Shown here piece by piece: positions 54,710 to 63,923 of a stretch of DNA of 64,000 bases. Source of the stretch: Herbaspirillum sp. RTI4 (GTDB taxonomy: Bacteria > Pseudomonadota > Gammaproteobacteria > Burkholderiales > Burkholderiaceae_D); NCBI RefSeq assembly GCF_034313965.1, contig NZ_JAVIWQ010000002.1:1922001-1986000 (forward strand), in the 5' to 3' direction. Position 1 is the first letter of the stretch, and each line of letters opens with the position of its first letter. The notes under the pieces are model-generated. The model made no database searches. It worked only from the letters and a program-made list of their open reading frames with translations, and was not told where the DNA came from. A program made the translations under genes and the position numbers.

Positions 54710-54731
54710 TGTTGACTCATTGTTGACTCAC
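54698..54731 (-). repeat. 11-bp triple repeat at the start of the LLM gene
   Basis: TGTTGACTCAT occurs at an 11-bp period three times, the last ending in CAC. Each copy offers a start codon on the minus strand (ATG at 54709, ATG at 54720, GTG at 54731), in different frames. The ATG at 54720 opens MSQQ and stops in a TGA overlapping the true ATG. Confidence 0.85.
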
Positions 54732-54764
54732 GGTTGGTGCGTGGTGAGCATGGTGAAAACGCCT

Positions 54765-54817
54765 CTGAGCGGGCTACCGGGAGACGCTGATTTGGCGTCC
54801 TCTGACTACCCGCTCAG
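54765..54817. promoter_or_regulatory. Hairpin between the SfnB-type gene and the LLM gene
   Basis: CTGAGCGGG (54765-54773) pairs with CCCGCTCAG (54809-54817), with an inner GACGC/GCGTC stem. It lies in the 126-base gap of the organosulfur operon and could modulate expression of the downstream monooxygenase. Confidence 0.5.
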
Positions 54818-54835
54818 GTCTTTCTCAGCGGCTCC

Positions 54836-56050
54836 TTAAATCGTTCCCTGGCGCGGTGGCAGGACATCGTTGAGGTAATAGTTGCCCACGGCGTGGAATT
54901 TCCAGCGCACCGGATCGTGCAGCGTATGCGTGCGTGCATTGCGCCAGAAACGATCCAGATTCAGTTCCGACAAGCTCGCGCCGCTGCCGCCCAGTTCAAA
55001 CAGGCGGGTGCCTGCCAACAAGGAAATTCCGGTAGTCAGCACCCGTGCTTCGGCCACCGCAATCGAGGCCGATGCGACGCTTTCCGCACTCAGTGCCGCT
55101 TGTGCCTGATCGACCGCACGACCCGCCCGGCGCAGCAAAGCGTCTGCTGCGCGCAGACGCACGGCCAGATCGCCGACCCGTTCCAGCGTCAGCGGATCAT
55201 CGACGGCGCGGGTGTCGCCTGAATCTATCCACGGCCGCGCATGGGCGCGCACGAAGTCCAGCGTGGCGGCGTAAGCGCCCTGTGCAATGCCCTGATCGAT
55301 GGCGGCGTGCAGCAGTTGCGCCAGCGGCCCGATAGTGGTCGGCCGGTCGAACGAGGCCTTGAACGGCACTACCCAGTCGGCATCGACCCAGACCTGATCG
55401 AACTCCACCGAGCCGCTGCCGGTGAGGCGCTGACCGAAACCGTCCCAATCGTCGATGATCGTGACGCCGGGCGATTGGCGCGGCACGAAGGCAAGGAAGG
55501 TGATTTCATTGTGGTCGACCACCAGCGTCGGTATCCACTGCGCATACAGCGCACCGGTGCAATAGAATTTGCGGCCGCTGATGCGGAAGCCGCCTTTTTC
55601 TGCGTCCGGCGCGAGATGGGTGCGTCGTTTGTAATCCTTGTGGCCGATTTCCGCCAGGGCATTGCCGAAACGCTGGCCTTGCAGCGCCAGTGCGTAGAAA
55701 AATTGCAGTTGCTCAGGCGAGCCGCCGACGCGCAGGACTTCCAGTGCGTAAAAATGATTTTGTGGAATTTGCGCCAGCGAACTGTCCGCCGCGCCGATGA
55801 TGGCGATGACGGCGGCGAGGGTCACGTTCGATACGCCTGCTCCTCCATATTCTTTGGGAACGGTAATGCCCCATAAACCGCTGGCAGAAAACTGTTCGAT
55901 TTCCCCCCAGGGCAGGAGGCGTTCGGCGTCGCGCGCGGCAGCGCCGGGAGCGAATTCCTTTGCCAACTGGTGGGCTAGTTGCAGGGCTTCTTCATCGCTG
56001 GTGATGATGTGGGCAGCGTGGGCCGGTTGTGCGTCGCGAAGGCTGGTCAT
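54836..56050 (-). CDS. SfnB-type acyl-CoA dehydrogenase-like monooxygenase, copy 2
   Basis: 404 residues from the ATG at 56050; the upstream open frame lacks similarity. The acyl-CoA dehydrogenase fold shows the N-terminal LWGITVPKEYGGAGVSNVTLA, QIPQNHFYALEVL and the C-terminal HTLHDPVRWKFHAVGNYYLNDVLPPRQ typical of the SfnB sulfur-acquisition group related to DszC. Such proteins are flavin-dependent oxygenases for organosulfur compounds rather than dehydrogenases. It is a paralogue of the gene just upstream, about half identical. Confidence 0.9.
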   Translation of the reverse strand: MTSLRDAQPAHAAHIITSDEEALQLAHQLAKEFAPGAAARDAERLLPWGEIEQFSASGLWGITVPKEYGGAGVSNVTLAAVIAIIGAADSSLAQIPQNHFYALEVLRVGGSPEQLQFFYALALQGQRFGNALAEIGHKDYKRRTHLAPDAEKGGFRISGRKFYCTGALYAQWIPTLVVDHNEITFLAFVPRQSPGVTIIDDWDGFGQRLTGSGSVEFDQVWVDADWVVPFKASFDRPTTIGPLAQLLHAAIDQGIAQGAYAATLDFVRAHARPWIDSGDTRAVDDPLTLERVGDLAVRLRAADALLRRAGRAVDQAQAALSAESVASASIAVAEARVLTTGISLLAGTRLFELGGSGASLSELNLDRFWRNARTHTLHDPVRWKFHAVGNYYLNDVLPPRQGTI

Positions 56051-56084
56051 GATGAATTCTTTTTCAATGGGGGAGAAGGGCGCT

Positions 56085-57314
56085 TTAGTTCCACTGGTGG
56101 CGTCGGGGCAATGCGCCGTTGAGTTCGTAATTGCCGAGCAGGTGATATTTCCAGCGCACCGGATCGTGCAGGGTATGCACGCGGGCATTGCGCCAGTGGC
56201 GGCCGAGGTTGGGGGCGGCGCGGGTGGCGGAGGAGCCGGCCAGTTCGAACAGTTTTTCGCTGGCTTGCAGCGCGATTTCGGTACTCAGTATCTTGGCGTG
56301 CGCTACCGCTACCGAGGCCCGGGCGCTGGACTCGGCAGTGATGGGAGCGGCGGCAATGGTGTCGATTTCGGCGGCGGCTTCGCGCAGTATTTCTTCGGTG
56401 GCATGCAGATCGATCTGCAAGCGCCCGATCGCGTGGAGGGTGTAGGGGTCGTCGCTGGCGCGCTCCAGACCGGAATCAATCCAAGGCCGTGATTTTTCAC
56501 GGACGTAACGGATGGTGTCGTCGATTGCCGCCCGGGCGATACCGGTGTCGATGGCGGCGTGGATCAATTGGCTGACGGGGCCGCTCAGTCCGGGCCGGTC
56601 GGCCAGTTGCCAGACCGGAAGCACATTGTCAGGATCGACTGCGACCTGATTGAATTTCACGGTGCCGCTGGCAGTGGTGCGCTGGCCAAATCCATTCCAG
56701 TCGTCCACCACTTCCACGCCGGGGGTATCGCGTGCGACCAGCACTTGCACCGAACGCTGCTGTTCGTCCAGCGCACGGGTAGGAATCCAGTGGGCGAACA
56801 AGGCTCCGGTCGAATAAAAACGGGTGCCGTGCAAACGCAGTTTTCCTTGCTCGGTGGAGAGGGTGGTGGTCTGGTGCAGGATGGTCGGTGTGCCGCGTTC
56901 CGGCCCGGCGTTGCCTAGCCGCTGCCCTGCCAGTATCTGTGCGTAAATGCGTTTTTTCTGCGCCGGTGTGGCCAGTTCGCGGATCACGCCGAGGACGCCG
57001 AAATGGTTTTGCGGAATCTGTCCCAGCGCCGGATCAGCCACGCTCAGGATGCGGAATACTTCGGCCAGCGTGACGTAGGAAACATCGGCACCGCCGTATT
57101 CGCGTGGCACGGTGATAGCGCCCAGTCCACTGGCGGAGTAGCGATCCAGTTCCGCCCAGGGGAGCTGGCGGTCGCGGTCGCGCTGACTTGCGTCTTCTGC
57201 GAACACCTCGGCCAGCAAGTGGGCGGCAGCGATCGCGGCTTCGTCGCTGGTAATGCGGTGCGCGTTTTCGATGGGTCGTGGCAAAACGGGGGCAGTGCCG
57301 GAGGTATCGGTCAT
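56085..57314 (-). CDS. SfnB-type acyl-CoA dehydrogenase-like monooxygenase, copy 1
   Basis: 409 residues from the ATG at 57314 (a TTG nine bases earlier is in frame). The same family features as its neighbour are present: LGAITVPREYGGADVSYVTLA, QIPQNHFGVLGVI, STGALFAHWIPT and the end HTLHDPVRWKYHLLGNYELNGALPRRH. It lies 34 bases before copy 2, so the pair arose by tandem duplication and diverged. Two such oxygenases may serve different sulfur substrates or successive steps. Inference; no substrate can be read. Confidence 0.9.
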   Translation of the reverse strand: MTDTSGTAPVLPRPIENAHRITSDEAAIAAAHLLAEVFAEDASQRDRDRQLPWAELDRYSASGLGAITVPREYGGADVSYVTLAEVFRILSVADPALGQIPQNHFGVLGVIRELATPAQKKRIYAQILAGQRLGNAGPERGTPTILHQTTTLSTEQGKLRLHGTRFYSTGALFAHWIPTRALDEQQRSVQVLVARDTPGVEVVDDWNGFGQRTTASGTVKFNQVAVDPDNVLPVWQLADRPGLSGPVSQLIHAAIDTGIARAAIDDTIRYVREKSRPWIDSGLERASDDPYTLHAIGRLQIDLHATEEILREAAAEIDTIAAAPITAESSARASVAVAHAKILSTEIALQASEKLFELAGSSATRAAPNLGRHWRNARVHTLHDPVRWKYHLLGNYELNGALPRRHQWN

Positions 57315-57329
57315 GATGGTCAACAGTGC

Positions 57330-57362
57330 AAAAAATAGGAGAAAAAATAGGAGAAAAAATAG
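57330..57362. repeat. 12-bp AT-rich tandem repeat before SfnB copy 1
   Basis: AAAAAATAGGAG occurs two and a half times at a 12-bp period just upstream of the SfnB copy 1 start codon, between it and metI. Confidence 0.8.
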
Positions 57363-57459
57363 CGGCGCGGGAATGGGGTCAACAAGGTGTCGCTCTGAAT
57401 AATTCCCGAGCAGTTCCCGAGCAGTTCAGTAGCCGCTCAGGAGCTGTAGAACGAGCGCA

Positions 57460-58119
57460 TCAGCGTCGGCGATCCAGACGGCGCACCGCGAAATCGCCCG
57501 TGAGCTGCACCAGCGTGACCAGTGTCATAAGTCCGATCAGTACGGCAAACATCAGGGTGTTGTTGAAGCGCTGATAGCCGTAGCGGATCGCCAGATCGCC
57601 GAGTCCGCCGGCACCCACTGCACCGGCCATGGCAGAGGAACCGATCATGGCGACGACGGTAATGGTGAAGCCGCTGACGATGCCGGGCAAGGCTTCCGGC
57701 AGCAATACATGACGAATGACGTTGGTACGCAAGGCACCCATTGCCAGTGCGGCTTCGATCAGGCCTCGATCAACTTCGCGCAGGCTGACTTCGGCAATCC
57801 GCGCAAAAAACGGGATACCGGCAATCGCCAGCGGCACCACGGCCGCCCAGACGCCGATGGTGGTGCCGACGATCATCCGGGTCAGCGGCAACAGCACTAC
57901 CAGCAGAATAATGAAAGGGACGGAGCGCACGACGTTGACGATGGCGCCGATGACGCGGTTCAGGGCCGGGGAGTCGTACAAATCGCCTGGGCCGGTGGTG
58001 ACCAGCACCAGTGCCAGCAGCAAGCCGCCAAGTGTGGAGACGGATGCGGCGGCGGCGACCATGGTCAGGGTATCGAGCAGGGCGTCCAGGTATTGCTGGG
58101 CCAGATAGGAATCAAGCAT
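57460..58119 (-). CDS. MetI-type ABC transporter permease
   Basis: 219 residues from the ATG at 58119, overlapping the ATPase gene by eight bases. Five or six membrane helices; the EAA loop is EVDRGLIEAALAMGALRTNVIRHVLLPEALPGI. GAIVNVVRSVPFIILLVVLLPLTR and GSSAMAGAVGAGGLGDLAIRYGYQRF match MetI. It forms the membrane channel of the importer with the MetN-type ATPase and MetQ-type binding protein. Confidence 0.93.
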   Translation of the reverse strand: MLDSYLAQQYLDALLDTLTMVAAAASVSTLGGLLLALVLVTTGPGDLYDSPALNRVIGAIVNVVRSVPFIILLVVLLPLTRMIVGTTIGVWAAVVPLAIAGIPFFARIAEVSLREVDRGLIEAALAMGALRTNVIRHVLLPEALPGIVSGFTITVVAMIGSSAMAGAVGAGGLGDLAIRYGYQRFNNTLMFAVLIGLMTLVTLVQLTGDFAVRRLDRRR

Positions 58120-59311
58120 GGATGGACTCCTTTTCCAGGAAACCCAGCGCGCGCACGCTGTGCGGGGCGAGTCCGAGCAGTTCGGCCCACGCGCCGCTGT
58201 GCGCGCCGTCGGCATGCACGCCCGGTTCCACCGAGACAATCAGCCTACCCTGCGCCCGGCCTTGAATGCGTTCTATGCCGCCATGTACCAGCCGGATGGC
58301 GCGTGAGCCTAATGAGCCGACCAGACGGGTCAGGTCGGGATCGAGCTGGCTGGCACCATCGATGCGGATATCGAGCAGCAACTGGTCTTGCGGCGCTTGC
58401 CGGCTATCGCTGATGCGGTGGCGCAGGTCTGCCGGAAGATCGTGCGCCAGCGGGCGCAACAAAGCGCGGGTTGCTTCTGCTTGCGGTGCGCCGAATACAC
58501 GCCAGATCTGATCGAGTTCGACCACTCTGCCTTTGTCCAGCACGGCGACACGGTCGCAGACTTCCCGGATCACGGCCATTTCATGCGTGATGAGGACGAT
58601 GGTCAGCTTCAGGCGTTGATTGATTTCGCGCAGCAATGCGAGGATGGATTGGGTCGATTCCGGATCGAGCGCGGAGGTGGCTTCGTCGCACAGCAGGATG
58701 TCGGGCTCATGCACCAGTGCGCGGGCGATACCGACGCGCTGTTTCTGACCGCCGGACAAGTGTGCCGGATAGGCGTCGTGCTTGTCGCTCAGGCCGACCA
58801 GTTCCAGCAGTGCTTCGACGCGCAGTTTGATTTCCCGGGCCGGCACACCGGCGATGCGCAGCGGCAGGCCGATGTTGTCCGCCACCGTTTTCGAGGACAG
58901 TAAATTGAAGTGCTGGAAGATCATGCCTATGCGTCGGCGCGCTTGCGCCAGTTGGCGTTCGCTCAGCGTGGACAGGTCGATGCCGTTAATCAGCACGCGG
59001 CCGCTGGTAGGGGCTTCCAGCAGGTTGATGGTGCGTACCAGCGTCGATTTCCCTGCGCCGCTGCGGCCAATGATGCCGAATACTTCTCCTTTGGCGATGC
59101 TGAAATCGATGTCGGTGAGGGCATCGGCGGTGGCAGTTTTGGCTGCGCTTGCCGGTGCGGGATAGCGATAGCCGACCCGCTCGAAACGGACAATGTCTGC
59201 GACTTCTGTTTGTGTTTTCTTCTCGGGAGCCGCGAGGTTTTTTTCTATGGGAGGCGCGGCGTGGATATGAGTGCCGGGAGGCGTTGTTAGCAGTGTCATC
59301 GGGCTATCCAT
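58112..59311 (-). CDS. MetN-type ABC transporter ATPase with NIL domain
   Basis: 399 residues, first gene of the operon. Walker A GRSGAGKST, signature LSGGQKQRVGIARAL, Walker B ILLCDEATSALDP and H-loop VLITHEMAVI are intact. The C-terminal 100 residues match the NIL domain (LLLDIRIDGASQLDPDLTRLV...), which in MetN binds the transported amino acid and inhibits uptake. A Pro/Ala-rich N-terminal extension of about 35 residues is longer than in E. coli MetN. Substrate in this operon is likely an organosulfur compound. Confidence 0.92.
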   Translation of the reverse strand: MDSPMTLLTTPPGTHIHAAPPIEKNLAAPEKKTQTEVADIVRFERVGYRYPAPASAAKTATADALTDIDFSIAKGEVFGIIGRSGAGKSTLVRTINLLEAPTSGRVLINGIDLSTLSERQLAQARRRIGMIFQHFNLLSSKTVADNIGLPLRIAGVPAREIKLRVEALLELVGLSDKHDAYPAHLSGGQKQRVGIARALVHEPDILLCDEATSALDPESTQSILALLREINQRLKLTIVLITHEMAVIREVCDRVAVLDKGRVVELDQIWRVFGAPQAEATRALLRPLAHDLPADLRHRISDSRQAPQDQLLLDIRIDGASQLDPDLTRLVGSLGSRAIRLVHGGIERIQGRAQGRLIVSVEPGVHADGAHSGAWAELLGLAPHSVRALGFLEKESIHA

Positions 59312-59468
59312 TCTTCATCAATGCTTCTATGTTAAGCAGACGATAGCGAGGCGACAACGAAGGATTTCGGGTTTGTTTATGCGGTTTGTGCAGAGGGTGT
59401 TTGGTTGTTGCCAGGATGCGGCGTCGAAGTTTCCGGCGGCCGCATCCTGCGTTCATGCTGATCTGACG
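59312..59468. other. Upstream region of the organosulfur operon
   Basis: The promoter of the metN-type gene is expected here. I could not identify a clear promoter or a CysB/SfnR-type site by eye. Confidence 0.35.
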
Positions 59469-59593
59469 AAGCAAGCTCTGATTACGCTACTGCGCGACGC
59501 ACTCTCAGGACTGCGATGCTCCTCGTACTCAAGTACGAGTGGGATTCTTATCCTGAGCTTGCGCCGCTCGCTACGCTTACTCAGTGCTTCCTT
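59469..59593 (+). repeat. Dispersed palindromic repeat, copy B
   Basis: Reverse-orientation partner of copy A at 52337-52459. The shared blocks CTACTGCGCGACGC and CTCAGGACTGCG, the palindrome TCGTACTCAAGTACGA (59523-59538), TATCCTGAGCTTGCGCCGCT and the end TGCTTCCTTAA follow in the same order. No ORF is supported in it. Confidence 0.8.
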
Positions 59594-59728
59594 AATTTAC
59601 TGGCTGGGCTATGCCACGACAGCCATTTTTGCTGCACTCCCTATTCCTTGTTCAGGAAGAGTTTTATTTTTCTGTTGAGTGCACGCTGCGCGTGACGCTG
59701 ATCCAGATAGTCCGTATTTTCTTATTTT

Positions 59729-60817
59729 TTAGAATGAATGCCGAATACCGATGCCGGCGCCGGTCACATTATTTTTACCAGCCAGTTCCGCAGTGGCGGC
59801 ATCGGACGCCTTGTTGTAATCGATGGTGCCGTAAACCTGTGTGCGCTTTGAGAGGGCATATTCAGCCACGGCGACCAGTGTGTAGCGCTTGCCGTCGCCC
59901 ACATTACCCGAAGAACCGATAGCGACGTTGCTGCTCCTGTCGTAGTAGGCTGCGCCGGTCAGCGTCCATAGCGGTGATGCCTGGAAATTGGCGCCAATAA
60001 AGAAGCCATTGTCCCGGCGTTCGATGCCGGCAACGCCGCCGCTGTAGGCGGCAAGACTATTGGCGGCCCCGAAAACGGCGGTGGTGGTACCTGTGCTGTC
60101 GTTGATCCGGTAGTAGCCGCCGAACAGTTTCGCACCGTCGAAGGCATACGATGCGCTCAGGTTGTAGGCCGTGTCTTTCCAGCCGTCATAGACGGCGCTG
60201 ACAGTTTGCTGCACGCCGCCGCCGATGGCAAACGGGCCGCTCGAGTAACGCAGCGTGGCACCGGCCTGACGTCCGCGTCGCAGCGATCCTGCCTGTTCGC
60301 CGGGGGAGTAGCTGATGCTGGTGGAGAGGTTGCCGAAGCTACCCTGATATTTGAGCATGTTGCTGTTGCGCACCAGTGTGGCACCGGCGGGCATCCAGGA
60401 ATTAAGGTCATAGTTGCCGACGGTCAGCGGATCGAAATGATCGGCCATCAAATCGAACAGCGGGGTGGTCTGGCGGCCGGCGGTGAACTGGCCATAGTCG
60501 TTTGCCAGTCCGACATAGGCATGGCGGTTGAACATGCGGCTGCCGTCCGACATGCCGCCGGTATCGGAACTGAAGCCGTTCTCAAGACGGAAGATGGCTT
60601 TCAATCCATTACCCAGATCTTCCGTCCCTTTCAGCCCCCAGCGACTGTTTGAGAGCGCGCCGTTATCCATGCGGAAATTGCTGTTGCCGGCGGCATTGTC
60701 GTTGCTCACATACCGGAGACTGGTGTCGACAATGCCATAGACGGTGACATTGCTTTGCGCCATTGCGCTGGCGCTGCTTAATCCTGCTGCCAATAGTAAT
60801 AAGGAATATTTTTTCAT
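59729..60817 (-). CDS. Outer-membrane porin (Burkholderia OpcP/OmpC type)
   Basis: 362 residues. A signal peptide ending in SASAMA precedes QSNVTVYGIVDTSLRYVSND, the universal start of Gram-negative porins of this order. DLGNGLKAIFRLENGFSSDTG and GLANDYGQFTAGRQTTPL form the early strands and loop; the C-terminus ends in Phe (GIGIRHSF), needed for Bam recognition. It forms a trimeric 16-strand channel. Single gene with a 400-base upstream gap; it lies just outside the repeat-flanked organosulfur operon. Confidence 0.95.
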   Translation of the reverse strand: MKKYSLLLLAAGLSSASAMAQSNVTVYGIVDTSLRYVSNDNAAGNSNFRMDNGALSNSRWGLKGTEDLGNGLKAIFRLENGFSSDTGGMSDGSRMFNRHAYVGLANDYGQFTAGRQTTPLFDLMADHFDPLTVGNYDLNSWMPAGATLVRNSNMLKYQGSFGNLSTSISYSPGEQAGSLRRGRQAGATLRYSSGPFAIGGGVQQTVSAVYDGWKDTAYNLSASYAFDGAKLFGGYYRINDSTGTTTAVFGAANSLAAYSGGVAGIERRDNGFFIGANFQASPLWTLTGAAYYDRSSNVAIGSSGNVGDGKRYTLVAVAEYALSKRTQVYGTIDYNKASDAATAELAGKNNVTGAGIGIRHSF

Positions 60818-61226
60818 GTAGTTCTCCAGAGATTGTGATGAAGGGAAGCGCTCAATAAGCGAGTGCGCAAAGCAAATGCAGCACGACGATGCGTGCTGCG
60901 CTTATTCAGTGATCCCCCGGCTTTCTTGTTGTCATTGCGGAGTCAAAAAGTCGTCCGTGATGACCGTTCTTTCATTCCCGGCGCGGTGTGTTGTATGCGC
61001 GGGAAGCAGAACAAAAAAAGCTTAGCGTCCGGAGTTTTTTGCGGCAAAGCATTTTTGGCAGATGCCGCGTTTTATATTTTTATTTCCGTACCCGTCTCAG
61101 TAAATTATTTTTATTTTCTGAATTTCGACAAGACAAGCTTTAAATTCGGACGGGTAAATGCGCTGAGTACGAACTTTGTTGCAGCTGCTATGATCGCGGA
61201 AATTAAATAAAAACCTGGGAGTGGTG
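60818..61226. other. Intergenic region between porin and cyclase genes
   Basis: These 409 bases hold the divergent promoters of the porin and the cyclase. An imperfect hairpin (TTCCCGGCGCG with CGCGGGAA, about 60976-61004) is present. Nothing resembling a gene or known small RNA was found by eye. Confidence 0.4.
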
Positions 61227-63488
61227 ATGCGTCGTATGTTTGCCAAACATGGGGCGCGTTGGGCGCTGGCTTTTCTGTTCACTTTACTGGCCGGGGCGCA
61301 GGTGGCGGGTTTTATGCCCGCCTCTTTGACTGAGCGTATCGATCTGTTTTTCTACGATCTGCGCATGCGCATTGCCAGCGTCGAGCTTGATCCGCGTATT
61401 GTCATCGTTGATATCGACGAAAAAAGCATCGCCGAGCTGGGCCGCTGGCCGTGGAGTCGCGACGTCGTGGCCGGTCTGGTCGATAAAATGGCCGTCGCTT
61501 ATCAGGCCAAAACGATCGCCTTCGATATTCTTTTTGCGGAGCCGGACAATAGCTCCGGCTATTCCACGATGGCGCGTCTGGCGCAGGGCGAACTGAAATC
61601 CCTGCCGCAATTCAGCCAGCAACTGGAACGACTCAAACCGACGCTTGATTTCGACGCTCGTTTCGCAGCGGCCTTGCAAGGTCGCCCGGTGGTGCTGGGC
61701 TATAACCTGTCCAATGAGGCCAGTGCGATTGCCAAAGGGCAGTTGCCCACGCCGGTGTTTAGCGTGACCGATCTGGCCGGGCGCAAGCTCGATGCCACGC
61801 AATGGAAAGCCTACGGTGCTAATTTGCCGCAACTGCAACAGGCTGCGCGCAGCGGTGGATTTTTCAATCCCTTGCTCGACAGCGACGGCCTGATCCGACG
61901 TGTGCCGCTGGTGGCGCAGATTGGCGCGAATTTCTATTCCTCGCTCTCGCTGGCGAGTGCCGAAACGGCGCTGGCGGCGGATCGCATCAAGCCGGTCTTC
62001 ATCGAGCAAGATGCGGTGCTGTCGGATAGTCAGCTCAACGAATACGGCGCGTTGAGCGGACTATCGCTACGCGTTAAGCCGCGTCCCATCCTCGTGCCGG
62101 TGGAGCGTGGATTGACGGCGCTGATTACGTATCGCGGTCATGGTGGCGCGCAGGGCGGTGCGTTCCGCTATGTGTCGGCGGTCGATGTGTTGAAGGGCCG
62201 CGTGCCGAACGCTCTGCTCAATCAAAAAATCCTGCTGATCGGCACCACGGTGCCTGGCTTGTACGACTTACGCGCTACACCGGTCAGCCCGAATTATCCG
62301 GGGGTGGAAATTCACGCCAACCTGATCGCGTCCATCCTCGATGGCGATTTCAAGCAGCGTCCCGAGTTTTCGCAGGGATTCGATTTGCTACAGGTGATTG
62401 CCTTAGGTCTGGGATTGGGATTGCTGCTGCCGCTGCTCAGTCCTTTCTTTGCGATTCTGTTGTCGGTGGGCGCAGCGCTGGCGGTGGCGGGTTTGAATTT
62501 CTGGCTGTATGAAGGCGCAGGTCTGGTAATGCCGATGGCCACCGCACTGCTGCTGATACTCGGCCTGTTCATTGGTAATCTGGGCTGGGGCTATCTGTTT
62601 GAATACCGTAACCGCCGCGCCATCGTCAATTTGTTCGGTGAGTATGTGGCACCGGAACTGGTCGCGGAAATGGCGGCCAATCCCGCCAGCTACAGCATGG
62701 AAGGTGAAAGCAGGGAACTGACCGTCATGTTTTCCGACGTGCGCGGCTTCACCACTATTTCCGAAGGGCTGGAACCGAACGAGCTGCGCGAATACATCAA
62801 CGCCTATCTGACCGCGATGTCGGAGGATATTCGCGGCAATCGCGGAACGCTGGATAAGTACATCGGCGACGCCGTCATGGCGTTCTGGGGCGCGCCGGTG
62901 GTCTTGCCGGATCACGCCGCGCGCGCGGTCGCGACTGCGCTCAAGATGCAGCAAAGTGTGATTGTGCTGAACCAGCAGTTCATTTTGCGCGGCTGGCCGC
63001 CGCTTAAAATCGGTATCGGACTCAATACCGGCATGATGCGCGTCGGCGACATGGGCTCCGCCATCCGTCGTGCTTATACGGTGATGGGCGATGCGGTGAA
63101 TTTGTCGTCCCGGCTGGAATCGATCACCAAGGTGTATGGCGTGGGCATTCTGGTGGGACAACTGACCATGGAAGCGGCACCGCAGTTTGCTTACCGCGAA
63201 CTCGACCGGGTGCGGGTGAAAGGCAAAAATGAACCGGTGCCGATTTTTGAGCCGCTGGGTCTGAGCGCCGGGCTGAATGAAGCGCAACGCACGCAACTGG
63301 ACCAATGGCAGCAGGCGCTGGCATTGCTGCGGGCTCAGCAATGGGAGGCGGCTGAGGCGCTGATTCTGCAATTGCAGGCCAGCGATGCGCATGGGCTTTA
63401 CACCTTGTATTTGCAGCGCATTGCGCATTTCCGGGCGAATCCATTGCCTCTGGACTGGGATGGCGTGACAACTTTCGATACTAAATAA
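61227..63488 (+). CDS. CHASE2-domain membrane adenylate cyclase (class III)
   Basis: 753 residues from the ATG at 61227 with GGAG upstream. One N-terminal helix, then a periplasmic CHASE2 domain (residues about 30-370: RIVIVDIDEKSIAELGRWPW; NQKILLIGTTVPGLYDLRATP), then three membrane helices (about 385-460) and a cytoplasmic class III cyclase domain. Catalytic features include the metal Asp in MFSDVRGFTTISEGL, KYIGDAVMAFWGAP with Lys and the second metal Asp, and YTVMGDAVNLSSRLES with the transition-state Asn and Arg. It should make cAMP in response to an unknown envelope signal. Confidence 0.94.
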   Translation: MRRMFAKHGARWALAFLFTLLAGAQVAGFMPASLTERIDLFFYDLRMRIASVELDPRIVIVDIDEKSIAELGRWPWSRDVVAGLVDKMAVAYQAKTIAFDILFAEPDNSSGYSTMARLAQGELKSLPQFSQQLERLKPTLDFDARFAAALQGRPVVLGYNLSNEASAIAKGQLPTPVFSVTDLAGRKLDATQWKAYGANLPQLQQAARSGGFFNPLLDSDGLIRRVPLVAQIGANFYSSLSLASAETALAADRIKPVFIEQDAVLSDSQLNEYGALSGLSLRVKPRPILVPVERGLTALITYRGHGGAQGGAFRYVSAVDVLKGRVPNALLNQKILLIGTTVPGLYDLRATPVSPNYPGVEIHANLIASILDGDFKQRPEFSQGFDLLQVIALGLGLGLLLPLLSPFFAILLSVGAALAVAGLNFWLYEGAGLVMPMATALLLILGLFIGNLGWGYLFEYRNRRAIVNLFGEYVAPELVAEMAANPASYSMEGESRELTVMFSDVRGFTTISEGLEPNELREYINAYLTAMSEDIRGNRGTLDKYIGDAVMAFWGAPVVLPDHAARAVATALKMQQSVIVLNQQFILRGWPPLKIGIGLNTGMMRVGDMGSAIRRAYTVMGDAVNLSSRLESITKVYGVGILVGQLTMEAAPQFAYRELDRVRVKGKNEPVPIFEPLGLSAGLNEAQRTQLDQWQQALALLRAQQWEAAEALILQLQASDAHGLYTLYLQRIAHFRANPLPLDWDGVTTFDTK

Positions 63489-63923
63489 GGACGGCGGCAG
63501 TCGTACTGCAAGCGTCTGCTCTTGGGCTGAGGCAAAGAGGCAGTTATTTCCTTGTCGATATTTCCCGATGCTACTCATGAGAAATGTTCCGTAAGAAACA
63601 CTCTGCATTGCAATTGGATTGACGGGCTAATTTCAGGGAGTTTTTTTTATTTAGCTAGCTTTCCTGTAATTTAGAGACATTTCCCTGATTTTATATGTAT
63701 TATTTTGCAACTAATCCGTATAATTTCGTTAGTACAATACGTGCTTATTTGAAATTTAATTTGTTAAATCTGGTAGATAGACTAGCCTGATGACGAGATT
63801 CACGCGCAGGCATGTTTCTGCGCTGCATAAGAAAAAAATAGAAACGATGGACATCTCACACATTCACAGTCGGACACCGATGTTAGCTTCGCTGTGACTC
63901 CGCTTCTCTGTGAAATCACCTCA
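63489..63923. other. Intergenic region after the cyclase gene
   Basis: These 435 bases contain an A+T-rich stretch (about 63640-63780) in which TCAGGGA (63633-63639) and TCCCTGA (63682-63688) are inverted repeats with a long loop. A short ORF starting at 63790 has no supporting ribosome-binding site. Nothing else was recognised. Confidence 0.4.

Noticed and set aside
52337..59593. Composite transposon flanked by insertion sequences
   Set aside because: The flanking repeats are only about 120 bp, carry no transposase frame and differ by about 20%, so they are not intact insertion sequences.
63790..63897. 35-codon ORF before the right-edge gene
   Set aside because: No ribosome-binding site, no recognisable feature, and a composition typical of non-coding DNA.
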